DNA of 64,000 bases from Ideonella_A sp031398385 (GTDB lineage Bacteria; Pseudomonadota; Gammaproteobacteria; Burkholderiales; Burkholderiaceae_C), in the NCBI GenBank assembly GCA_031398385.1, contig JANNNE010000123.1, forward strand, positions 3,344 through 67,343, in the 5' to 3' direction. The notes beneath the pieces are model-generated. The model ran no database searches. It saw only the letters and a program-made list of their open reading frames with translations, and was not told where the DNA came from. Positions 56,342-64,000 of this stretch are shown piece after piece. Within the stretch, counting starts at the first letter, position 1. Every line of letters starts with the position of its first letter. The position numbers and the translations under genes are program-made.

Positions 56342-58696
56342 ATGTCCCAAACCACCGCCCCCACCGCCAGGGTCCCGTTCGGCCAGAAAGTCGCCTTCGG
56401 GTTGGGCATGCTGGCCAACCAGATGTTCCCGGCCGCGCTGGGCATCTTCATGGTGGTGCTGGTGCAGGACATGGGCTTTCCGACCTGGATGTGGGGCATC
56501 CTGTTCTTCCTGCCACGCGCCTACGACGCGGTGCTCGACCCGATCATGGGCTTCATCTCCGACAACACCCGGTCGAAGTGGGGTAGGCGCAGGCAGTACG
56601 TGTTCATCGGCGCCATCATGCTGGGCATCGGCTTCGTCGCCATGTGGCAGCTCTACCGCGACGACGGCATCACCTACAACTTCTTCTACTTCCTGTTCTG
56701 GTCGCTCGTGTTCTTCACCGGGCTGACGGTATTCAGCATTCCTTACGTGGCCATGGGCTACGAGATGAGCGACGACTTCCACGAGCGCACCAGCATCATG
56801 GCCGTGGCACAGTGGATCGGCCAGTGGGCCTGGGTGATCGCGCCGTGGTTCTGGGTCGTGATGTACGACCCCCAGTGGTTCCCGAACGCCGACACGGCCA
56901 CGCGCACGCTGTCGATCTGGGTCGGTGTCGCGTGCATGCTGCTGGCCATGGTGCCGGCCTTGTTCCTGCCCAGCCGCTCGACCCAGCACGATACGCACCT
57001 CATCCCGTTGACCCTGGCCAACGTGGGCATGGGATTCAAGGAGCTGATGGAGGGCTTCAAGGAGGCCTTCGCTTGTGTGCCCTTCCGCAAGCTGTGCTTC
57101 TCCACCTTCCTGATCTTCAACGCCTTCAACACGGTGGCGGCGTTCTCGTTCTTCATCGTCGTCTACCACCTCTTCAATGGCAACACCGCAGCGGCCGGCA
57201 TCTGGCCCACGCTGTTCGGCAGCATTGGCGCGCTGGTCACCACCTTTGCCGTCATCCCCACCGTGGCGTGGATGTCGAAGAAGACAGGCAAGAAGACGGC
57301 CTTCATGCTGTCGCAGGGCATCTCGATCGTTGGCTACGTGCTGCTGTGGTTCTTCATGGTGCCGGGCAAGCCCTGGATGTTCATGTTCGCGCTGCCTTTC
57401 TTTTCGTTCGGCATAGGCGGCCTGTTCACACTGATGATGTCGATGACGGCCGACGTCTGCGACCTGGACGAACTGGCGACCGGCAAGCGGCGCGAAGGCA
57501 TCTTCGGCGCCATCTACTGGTGGATGGTGAAGCTCGGGTTCGCGGTCGCGGGGTTGTTGAGCGGCGCGATCATGTCGCTGGTGGCCTTCACCCCGGGCGC
57601 CGCCCTGCAGCCCGAAGGCGCAGTCGACGGCCTGCGCCTGTTCTATTCCGGCGTTCCGATCGTCGGCACGCTGCTGGCGATGTGGATCATGCGCAACTAC
57701 GACCTCGACGAGCAGCGCGCCACCGAGGTGCACGCCGAGCTCGAACGCCGCAAGCAGCGCGCCGCCGGGACTTCGTCGCAGGGATCGGGCGCGCGGGTAC
57801 CCCTGCCCGAGCGGGGCCTGAACCTGTCGGCCGCAGACGCCACACGCCTGACCGGCAAGTCGTCCGAGGAAATCCAGGCTCTGTTTTCCGAAGTCCTCGC
57901 TGGCCGCGTCTACGGCCTGTGCTTCAGCCCGTATGCCGCGGGTCAGGGCACCGGCGACCTGTTGTCGGCGGCCCAGATCAGCCGGCGCATGGACATCGTC
58001 GCGCCCCACACGCGCTGGATTCGGACCTTCGCCTGCACCGAGGGGCACGAGCTGATTCCCGGGGTGGCCCGTGCCAAGGGGCTGAAGACGATGGTGGGCG
58101 CCTGGATCGGCCACGACCGCGAGCGCAACGAGCGCGAGATCCTGGCACTGTTGAAGCTGGCCGACGATGGCATGGTGGACATTGCGGTGGTGGGCAACGA
58201 GGTCTTGCTGCGTGGCGAACTGCCCGAGCAGGAGTTGCTGGGCTACCTGCGGCGCGTGCGAGCCGCGTTGCCCGACAAGGTGCGGCTGGGCTGCGTCGAC
58301 TCCTACGCCCAGTTCCTGGAGCGGCCGGCGTTGACGGCGGCCTGCGACGTGGTGCTGCCGAACTGCTATCCGTTCTGGGAAGGCGCCGACATCGCCCAGG
58401 CATCGCAGTATCTGGGGCGCATGGTTGCGCTGGTCCAGGCTGCCGCCGGCGAGAAGACCGTCATCGTCACCGAGACCGGCTGGCCAGGCCAGGGACAGCC
58501 GGTAGGCGAGGCGATCCCCTCGGCGGAAAATGCCATGCGCTATTTCATAGACGTACAGCAATGGGCCGGACGCGAAGGGGCCAAGCTGTTCTACTTCTCT
58601 TCCTTCGACGAGCCCTGGAAGGCCCGCCAGGAAGGGGAGGTAGGCGCGCAGTGGGGCCTGTGGGACAAGGACGAGCGGCTCAAGTATGGCAGGTAG
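56342..58696 (+). CDS. MFS (GPH-type) sugar transporter fused to a C-terminal GH17 domain
   Basis: Single frame of 784 aa. Residues about 1-450 are a 12-segment cation symporter of the glycoside-pentoside-hexuronide group, with VPFGQKVAFGLGMLANQMF, DPIMGFISDNTRSKWGRRR and ELATGKRREGIFGAIYWWM. A charged linker (about 450-515, ELERRKQRAAG) leads to a complete GH17 domain (521-784) with catalytic Glu residues in VVGNEVLLRGE and VTETGWPGQG. As the C-terminus of such transporters faces the cytosol, the enzyme would meet substrate as it enters. Close paralogue of GH17 enzyme A. Divergent from the ABC operon and controlled by operators 4 and 5. Codon use is even across the junction, so a frameshift artefact is unlikely. 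Confidence 0.9.
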   Translation: MSQTTAPTARVPFGQKVAFGLGMLANQMFPAALGIFMVVLVQDMGFPTWMWGILFFLPRAYDAVLDPIMGFISDNTRSKWGRRRQYVFIGAIMLGIGFVAMWQLYRDDGITYNFFYFLFWSLVFFTGLTVFSIPYVAMGYEMSDDFHERTSIMAVAQWIGQWAWVIAPWFWVVMYDPQWFPNADTATRTLSIWVGVACMLLAMVPALFLPSRSTQHDTHLIPLTLANVGMGFKELMEGFKEAFACVPFRKLCFSTFLIFNAFNTVAAFSFFIVVYHLFNGNTAAAGIWPTLFGSIGALVTTFAVIPTVAWMSKKTGKKTAFMLSQGISIVGYVLLWFFMVPGKPWMFMFALPFFSFGIGGLFTLMMSMTADVCDLDELATGKRREGIFGAIYWWMVKLGFAVAGLLSGAIMSLVAFTPGAALQPEGAVDGLRLFYSGVPIVGTLLAMWIMRNYDLDEQRATEVHAELERRKQRAAGTSSQGSGARVPLPERGLNLSAADATRLTGKSSEEIQALFSEVLAGRVYGLCFSPYAAGQGTGDLLSAAQISRRMDIVAPHTRWIRTFACTEGHELIPGVARAKGLKTMVGAWIGHDRERNEREILALLKLADDGMVDIAVVGNEVLLRGELPEQELLGYLRRVRAALPDKVRLGCVDSYAQFLERPALTAACDVVLPNCYPFWEGADIAQASQYLGRMVALVQAAAGEKTVIVTETGWPGQGQPVGEAIPSAENAMRYFIDVQQWAGREGAKLFYFSSFDEPWKARQEGEVGAQWGLWDKDERLKYGR

Positions 58697-58923
58697 GCCA
58701 GCAAGGAGGCCCGGTCCGTGAAGATCGGCCGGGGATCGGCGGGTAACGGGGGTGCCACAGACAGGGCCGGCTGCAGGTGCAGAGGGCTCGACAGGCATGG
58801 CCGGTCGGAGGGCGCCGCTTGAGCGTGTGTAACGATCGATGAGGCCTGTTCGGTACTTTCGACCACGGCCCTAAACTTGCGTAGCCACTCCCACCCTGGT
58901 CATCCAATCATCCGCATCTCCGC

Positions 58924-59952
58924 ATGAAGAACGACACCGCAGCTGAGCGACGCCCTGGTATCGTCACCCTCGACATGGTGGCTCGCCTGGCCAAGGTATC
59001 TCCCAGCACGGTATCGCGAATACTCAACGGTACGGCAGTTGTCAGCGATGCCAAGAAGGATGCGGTCAATCAGGCCGTCGCGCAGCTGGGCTTCGTACCC
59101 AATCCGATGGCCCGCGGCCTTGCCGGTGGCCGCACGCTCAGCATCGGCGTGGTCACCCAGGCGATCGACAGTCCCTTCTACGGGCTCGCGCTGCGTGGAA
59201 TCGAAGACCAGTTGCAGAAGGCCGGCTACAGCTCCTTGTTCGTCAGCGGCCACTGGACCGCAGCCGAAGAAACCCGCTGCATCGACATCTTGCGCGCGCG
59301 CAGGGTCGACGGCATCATCGTCCTGACCGGACGGCTCAGCGACAACGCGCTGCGCAATGTCGCGCGCACGCTGCCAATCGTCGTGACCGGCCGCCGCTTG
59401 AGGGGCGCGCGCCTGTTTTCGCTCAGTTTCGACAATTTCGAAGGCGCCCGCATGGCGGTCCAGCATCTGCTGGAGCTCGGTCACAAGGAGATCGCCTTCA
59501 TCGCCGGTGATCCGGCCCATCCTGACGCCAACGAGCGCATGCGCGGCTATCGATCGGCGATCGAGGCCGCGGGCCTTGTCTACAAGCCCAAGCTGGTCGT
59601 TCAAGGGTCCTACCACGAGGAGAGCGGCCTGGAGGCGATCAATCGGCTGCTGGACAGCCGAATACGCTTCACCGCCGTGTTTGCTGCCAACGACCAAATG
59701 GCACTCGGCGTCTATCTCGGCCTGCATCGCAGAAACCTGCAGGTGCCGCAGGATGTGTCGGTGGTTGGGTTTGATGATCTGGCGATATCGCGTTTTTCCG
59801 TGCCACCGCTGACGACGGTCCATCACCCCGCCTATGAACTCGGGCTGTGCTCTGCTGAATCGATGCTGCAGCTGTTGCGCGGCGAAAAGCCGAACGACAA
59901 GTTGCCAGAGCCACGGGTTGTCGTTCGTGAGTCGAGCGGTTCGCCAGCCTGA
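58924..59952 (+). CDS. LacI-family repressor of the glucan genes
   Basis: Regulator of 342 aa. The N-terminal LacI helix-turn-helix and hinge helix read VTLDMVARLAKVSPSTVSRI and FVPNPMARGLAGGRT. The periplasmic-binding-like effector domain follows (SIGVVTQAIDSPFYG, VVGFDDLAISRFSVPPLTTV). Not a GalR/CcpA paralogue I can name. It is the only LacI-type gene in the window and lies 227 bp past the MFS-GH17 gene, so it is the obvious candidate to bind the five TGAAAGCGCTTTCA-like sites. No such site is seen upstream of its own gene. The inducer is probably a beta-glucan oligosaccharide. Confidence 0.92.
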   Translation: MKNDTAAERRPGIVTLDMVARLAKVSPSTVSRILNGTAVVSDAKKDAVNQAVAQLGFVPNPMARGLAGGRTLSIGVVTQAIDSPFYGLALRGIEDQLQKAGYSSLFVSGHWTAAEETRCIDILRARRVDGIIVLTGRLSDNALRNVARTLPIVVTGRRLRGARLFSLSFDNFEGARMAVQHLLELGHKEIAFIAGDPAHPDANERMRGYRSAIEAAGLVYKPKLVVQGSYHEESGLEAINRLLDSRIRFTAVFAANDQMALGVYLGLHRRNLQVPQDVSVVGFDDLAISRFSVPPLTTVHHPAYELGLCSAESMLQLLRGEKPNDKLPEPRVVVRESSGSPA

Positions 59953-60138
59953 ATCAAGGGCCCCCGCACCCAGGTCCGACCCCTCCGGGCGATGCATGCG
60001 CTCGATCTTGGTCGGAAACAGGTCGACGGCGCCAGCCGCTGTTCATGCGGCGTCGAGCGCAGCCTGGCGGGCAATGCGCAGTTGTTGGGCGTGGCCGTGA
60101 GAACGCTCCGAACCAGCCGTCATCGCTAGAATTACCCC

Positions 60139-60489
60139 ATGTTCCGTCGTTGGCTCGCCTTGGTCCTGATCGCGCTGCAACTGCAGCCAGCCCTTGCCCT
60201 CGTGCCGGGACAAAGCGGCAGCTTGACGCTCGAGATCGAGCACGCCTTGGTGCACGACTCGGGCCAAGGTCATCATCACGACGAGACGCTGGCCTTTGAA
60301 CTTGATGCCGATGGCGCCGCACTGCCGCATGCCCATCATGACGCTGGACATCACTCAGCGCTGCCGCTCACCGTGTCGGGCCTGCATCTGCCGTCGTTGG
60401 AACCCGAAGCGCGCGTGATGTTTCTGGGTGGGCGATTGCCCGACCCTCATCTCGAAGGGCCATTGCGCCCACCCCGGCTCTGCGTGTGA
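60139..60489 (+). CDS. CzcI-like His-rich secreted protein
   Basis: Small periplasmic protein of 116 aa. A signal peptide (MFRRWLALVLIALQLQPALA) is followed by two His-rich clusters (GQGHHHDE and HAHHDAGHH) and a Pro-rich C-terminus (EGPLRPPRL), a layout seen in CzcI-type proteins next to cation-efflux genes. Metal binding is inferred. A TAGAAT-like -10 lies close to the start codon. First of four same-strand genes with metal-related features. Confidence 0.6.
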   Translation: MFRRWLALVLIALQLQPALALVPGQSGSLTLEIEHALVHDSGQGHHHDETLAFELDADGAALPHAHHDAGHHSALPLTVSGLHLPSLEPEARVMFLGGRLPDPHLEGPLRPPRLCV

Positions 60490-60637
60490 CGTGCCGACTG
60501 CGACCTGACTGCGTCGCAGCCCATCCCGCATCGTCCAATCGACTGCCCTTGCCTGTCTGCGCTTGACGCGGGAGCTCATCCGGGCTCCCTCGCCGCCAGG
60601 CTGCCACAGGGTTCGGCAACCTCACACACGGAGTTCC

Positions 60638-61429
60638 ATGACCAAGTTCCTCTCGCTGCGCGCGCTGTTGATGGCCACGCTCGTACTCGCGCCGACCCTG
60701 CTCTGGGCGCACGGCATTTCAGCCGAAGACCGCCAGCGCATGCTCGATGGCGGAAACCTGCAGTTCATCGGGCTCGGCGCCACCCACATGCTCACCGGGT
60801 ACGACCACCTGTTGTTCCTGTTCGGGGTCGTCTTCTTCCTGACGGGCTTCAAGGATGTTGTCAAGTTCGTCACCGTCTTCACACTCGGCCACAGCATCAC
60901 GCTGGTCTTCGCCACCTTCTACGGCATCACCTGGAACTACTTCCTGATTGACGCGGTAATCGCGGTGAGCGTGATCTACAAGGGTTTCGACAACATCGAG
61001 GGCTTCCAGCGGGTCTTCGAAATGGAGAAGTCCCCCAGCCTGCTGGGTGCGGTGTTTGGCTTCGGACTGCTGCATGGGTTCGGGCTGTCCACACGCTTGC
61101 AGCAACTGCCCCTTGGCGACGACCCGATGGAGATGCTGCTTCGCATCCTCAGCTTCAATGTCGGCGTCGAGTTGGGCCAGATCGCCGCACTGGCCGGCAT
61201 GGTTGCGGTGCTGGCCTGGTGGCGCCACACGCACTCATTTCGGCGCATCAGCCACGCCGCCAATCTGGCGCTGATCGTGGCGGGCACGCTGCTCTTGCTG
61301 ATGCAATTGCACGGCTACCTGCACGACAGCGATCCGAACGGCTTCCGCTTCCCAGAGCAGGAGCACCGGCAAATCCATGAGGACATGGATGTCGAGAAGA
61401 CAGTGGACCCGTCCCGCAACAAGCTATGA
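60638..61429 (+). CDS. HupE/UreJ-family membrane protein
   Basis: Inner-membrane protein of 263 aa with a signal-like first segment and about seven transmembrane helices. The HupE/UreJ pattern is seen in GATHMLTGYDHLLFLFGVVFF, FTLGHSITLVFA and FGFGLLHGFGLS, whose conserved His and Asp are thought to bind Ni or Co. A His-rich C-terminal tail (EQEHRQIHEDMD) follows. GGAG precedes the ATG. Not next to urease or hydrogenase genes here, so nickel/cobalt uptake is a family-based guess. Confidence 0.8.
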   Translation: MTKFLSLRALLMATLVLAPTLLWAHGISAEDRQRMLDGGNLQFIGLGATHMLTGYDHLLFLFGVVFFLTGFKDVVKFVTVFTLGHSITLVFATFYGITWNYFLIDAVIAVSVIYKGFDNIEGFQRVFEMEKSPSLLGAVFGFGLLHGFGLSTRLQQLPLGDDPMEMLLRILSFNVGVELGQIAALAGMVAVLAWWRHTHSFRRISHAANLALIVAGTLLLLMQLHGYLHDSDPNGFRFPEQEHRQIHEDMDVEKTVDPSRNKL

Positions 61430-61464
61430 CCGTCCTCGATCACCACTTCCATAGGAGTCATCAC

Positions 61465-61818
61465 ATGAAACTGACATTCGCCGCCTCGATCCTCACCGCA
61501 TCCCTGTTCACTTCGACCGCCGCCTACGCGGGTGCCGATGCCAGCTGCCACTTTCATGGCAGCAAACCAGCAGCGCAGACCGCCGTGATTCAGTGCGCCA
61601 CCCAGTACAAGGACAAGCTCGTCGCGGGGGGCAAGCTGGAGAAGTCCTGGCAAGCTGTGAACAAAGTCGACAAGCTGGAGCAGGTCGACGGCAAGCGCAG
61701 CAAGGAATGGAAGTTGAGCTTCAAGAATCCTGACGCGGCGGACAAGGCCAAAGGCACCCTTTATCTTTTCTACTCGCTGCCCGGCAACTTCATCGCAGCG
61801 AATCACACCGGCCAGTAG
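61465..61818 (+). CDS. DUF6488-like small periplasmic protein
   Basis: Secreted protein of 117 aa. The signal peptide ends at AYAGA, and a CHFHG motif begins the mature part, followed by a compact alpha/beta domain (VAGGKLEKSWQAV, KEWKLSFKNPDA, GTLYLFYSLPGNFIAANHTG). Such proteins are often next to HupE or metal-efflux genes; the function is unknown. GGAG lies 8 bp before the ATG. The adjacent DMT gene begins 4 bp past its stop. Confidence 0.75.
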   Translation: MKLTFAASILTASLFTSTAAYAGADASCHFHGSKPAAQTAVIQCATQYKDKLVAGGKLEKSWQAVNKVDKLEQVDGKRSKEWKLSFKNPDAADKAKGTLYLFYSLPGNFIAANHTGQ

Positions 61819-61822
61819 ATCG

Positions 61823-62875
61823 ATGAAGGCAGCCAGGCGCGGTCCGGCGATACGAGGTGGCGCGCTCGCCCTGCTTGCGGCCGCCTTGTTCGGTGTCAGC
61901 ACGCCACTGGTTCAGCACTTCGGTACCGGACTGGGCGCCTTCTCCACGGCGGCGCTCCTGTATGCCGGTGCTGCTGCAGTCGGTGCGTTCTCGCGCCATC
62001 GCATCGAGCGTGAAGCCCGTGTCCTGCGCTCGGACCTGCCACGGCTGCTTGCGATGGCGGGATTCGGGGCCGTGATCGGGCCGGTTGCACTCGCCTGGGG
62101 TTTGCAGCACACCAGCGGCACCAGCGCTTCACTCATGCTCACGCTGGAGGCGCTGTTCACCGCTGTGCTCGCCTGGCGCCTGTACCGCGAGACGATGGAC
62201 GGGCGGGTCTGGACCGCCATGGCCCTGCTGCTGGCCGGCGGCATGGTGCTGGTGCTCGACCAGGGTCGAGCAGGCGGCGCCCAGCTATGGGGCCTGTTGG
62301 CCGTGCTGTTGGCCACTGCCGCGTGGGGCGTCGACAACACACTCTCGCGCGCCTTGGCGGAACGCGATCCTGGACAAGTGGTGATGGCCAAGGCGCTGCT
62401 CGGTGCCACAGCCACCACCGGGTTGGCCCTGGCCCTGAGAGAACCACTGCCATCGCTGCTGGCCGCGATGGCGCTGTTGGCCATTGGCGCCAGCGGTTAT
62501 GGATTGAGCCTGCGTTTTTATCTTCTGGCGCAGCGCGCCTTCGGTGCGGCGCGCACGGGCTCTGTCTTCGCCTTCGCCCCCTTCATTGGCGCTGTCGTTG
62601 CCGTTGCGCTCGGAGACCGTTCAGTCAGCGCAATGATGACACTGGGCAGCGCGCTGATGCTGGCCGGTGTGGTGTTGCATCTGGCCGAGTCCCACGGCCA
62701 TGAACACGCCCACGACGCGCTGGAGCATGAGCACGCGCATCGGCACGACGACGGCCACCACGACCACAATCATGACTCGATGCCCGAAGGGGAACACAGT
62801 CACCTGCATCAACATCAGCCGTTGCGGCACGTGCATGAACACGTGCCCGATGCCCACCATGCTCATCGTCACTGA
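61823..62875 (+). CDS. EamA/DMT-family transporter with His-rich C-terminal tail
   Basis: Inner-membrane protein of 350 aa with ten predicted transmembrane segments in two EamA halves (GALALLAAALFGVSTPLVQ; GLLAVLLATAAWGVDNTLSR). The last about 55 residues are an unusual His/Asp-rich tail with many HEHAH- and HHDHNHD-type runs. Family members export or import small metabolites; the tail suggests metal control or transport. Co-directional with HupE and the DUF6488-like gene. Confidence 0.8.
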   Translation: MKAARRGPAIRGGALALLAAALFGVSTPLVQHFGTGLGAFSTAALLYAGAAAVGAFSRHRIEREARVLRSDLPRLLAMAGFGAVIGPVALAWGLQHTSGTSASLMLTLEALFTAVLAWRLYRETMDGRVWTAMALLLAGGMVLVLDQGRAGGAQLWGLLAVLLATAAWGVDNTLSRALAERDPGQVVMAKALLGATATTGLALALREPLPSLLAAMALLAIGASGYGLSLRFYLLAQRAFGAARTGSVFAFAPFIGAVVAVALGDRSVSAMMTLGSALMLAGVVLHLAESHGHEHAHDALEHEHAHRHDDGHHDHNHDSMPEGEHSHLHQHQPLRHVHEHVPDAHHAHRH

Positions 62876-63038
62876 CGGCAACTGGACCGCATCATGCGTC
62901 CGCTTTTGGCTACCGGCGCGCGCGTGCTGCTACGACGCGAAGTCACGGGGCCATGACTGTCGGCTTGGGTGAGATGGCATCGTCGATAACCGTCGGATGA
63001 ATCCGCAAGGGGCAAAAAACCCGGTTCGGAGGCCGAAC

Positions 63039-63300
63039 TCAGAATGGGTCGAGCGCTTCGAGGTTGTCGGCGCCGGCGGCGAGCCTCTCATCCCGCAGAT
63101 GACGCCTGAGGCTCAGTTCGAAGGCGCCCGCCGCCTGGCGTTCGTGCTGCATCTTGCCGGCAAGCTGCTGGCTAAGGCGCCACCAGAGCCGCTCCAGCTC
63201 ACGCACCAGCCGCTCGAACGGGTCGACCTCTACGGTGAGCCGGTAGGGCCGGCCCAGTGATCGGCGAGCGGCCAAGCGCCGCGTGCACCCCGACCGGTTC
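63039..63300 (-). pseudogene. C-terminal gene fragment, family unknown
   Basis: About 70 codons with strong coding-like bias, Trp- and Arg-rich (DPFERLVRELERLWWRLSQQ), ending at a stop near 63039. The frame continues without break from the reverse transcriptase remnant, but similarity to that family stops before it. I could not place it. Probably the tail of a gene joined to the intron remnant by deletion. Confidence 0.35.
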
Positions 63301-63419
63301 GCCCGCTGACGGGTCTGCCGCAGCGGTGCTGCGGACGCTGGTCGAGTGGGCAGGGATGTACCGGGATTGTGCAGAGCGGCATGCCGCTGAACTTTGGCCT
63401 CGGTCGTGCGCGTCTTCCT

Positions 63420-63830
63420 TCCTCGATCGCCGGTTTCCTCCACGGCGCATTCCAGCCACATCTTGATCAGATGCAGCACCCGCCCGTCCACGATGCGCCG
63501 CGCGAGCGACAGCATCAGGTCGGCGTGTGGAATGGACCCGAAGTAGTCCGCGAGGTCGGCGTCTACGACGTCCGGGCGGCCTCGGAACAGCGTCTCCTGC
63601 ACCTCGATCACCGCTTGCTGGGCATTGCGGCCTGGCCTGTAGGCGTACTGCTCGGGTGGAAGGTCGGCTTCGAAGATCGGTTCCAGCACCAGCATCGCTG
63701 CTGTCATGCAGACCCGATCCCGCAGGTTCGAGATGCCCAGCGGCCTCCTCCCGGTGCGCCCTTGTTGGAGCGGCACCGGCCCCACCGCGGCTCGTAGTCG
63801 CACTGATCGATCAGGTTGCCTGCAGGCGCG
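63420..63830 (-). pseudogene. Degraded group II intron reverse transcriptase fragment
   Basis: Remnant of an LtrA-type intron-encoded protein. It has RPLGISNLRDRVCMTAAMLVL, QYAYRPGRNAQQAVIEVQET and VVDADLADYFGSIPHADLM, matching RT domains 0-3 including the first catalytic Asp, then RKTRTTEAK. The GIPQG and YADD motifs, maturase and endonuclease domains are missing, and the N-terminal part (DYEPR) is in another frame. No intron RNA structure was seen. 62876-63038 and 63831-64000 show nothing else I can assign. Confidence 0.75.
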
Positions 63831-64000
63831 AGCCCGAGACCACCGTACTCGGACCCACGAACGGCGTCGGCAGGCTGCCGCCGCGCCTGGACTCCCGGGA
63901 AGGCGCGATCGCCGGCGCTCAGCAGCCCGTCTGCCGAGTGTCGTCGCCCTGGCGTTGCAGCGTCAGCGTCGGCAGGCCAACGCCACTGGTCGGCCGCAAC

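Noticed and set aside
56060..58798. 912-codon open frame on the minus strand
   Set aside because: Antisense to the MFS-GH17 gene; the composition is His/Arg/Asp-rich and shows no domain.

Overview
This 64-kb window is high-GC DNA from a motile, aerobic, heterotrophic betaproteobacterium, most likely Burkholderiales (Leptothrix/Rubrivivax-like). The placement rests on the flhB-flhA-flhF-flhG-fliA order, vanAB and pcaIJF aromatic catabolism genes, the codon bias and the Gram-negative envelope proteins. It is an inference, because no rRNA gene is present. I saw no tRNA, rRNA, CRISPR array or intact insertion sequence.

Layout. 1-3090: the 3' part of argH, a lipoprotein alpha/beta hydrolase, and a membrane-anchored methyltransferase coupled to fliA. 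3090-9591: the minus-strand flagellar operon flhB-flhA-flhF-flhG-fliA. 9781-16960: a YeeE/YedE thiosulfate-type transporter, a vanA-vanB-marR operon, a two-repeat periplasmic protein, a LexA-type SOS box over a 28-codon ORF, a YghU-type glutathione transferase and a C39-like peptidase lipoprotein. 17277-24012: a cobalamin riboswitch followed by btuB, btuF, btuC, btuD and cobQ. 24246-28196: a beta-CASP RNase-like protein and a phosphoketolase, divergent around a perfect FNR/ANR box. 28600-32331: pcaI-pcaJ-pcaF with a divergent pcaR, ending in a broken SDR gene.

32423-59952 is the standout region: about 27 kb devoted to beta-1,3-glucan (laminarin/curdlan-like) use. It encodes a surface lipoprotein with four CBM-like repeats, a secreted GH81 glucanase, an outer-membrane porin, a GH17 lipoprotein, a GH30 enzyme, a giant GH94-clan phosphorylase, glucokinase, two leaderless GH17 enzymes, a leaderless GH16, a GH1 beta-glucosidase, a complete ABC importer, an MFS (GPH-type) transporter fused to a GH17 domain, and a LacI-type regulator. 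Palindromic operators with the core TGAAAGCGCTTTCA sit just downstream of the -10 boxes at the main divergent promoters and tie the operons into one regulon. The model is: GH81 and surface proteins cut the polymer, the porin and the GH17 lipoprotein pass oligosaccharides inward, the ABC and MFS systems import them, and cytosolic GH16/GH17/GH30/GH1 plus the phosphorylase and glucokinase turn them into glucose 6-phosphate and glucose 1-phosphate.

60139-62875 holds a small metal-related set: a CzcI-like His-rich protein, HupE/UreJ, a DUF6488-like protein and a DMT transporter with a His-rich tail. The last kilobase carries a degraded group II intron reverse transcriptase fragment.
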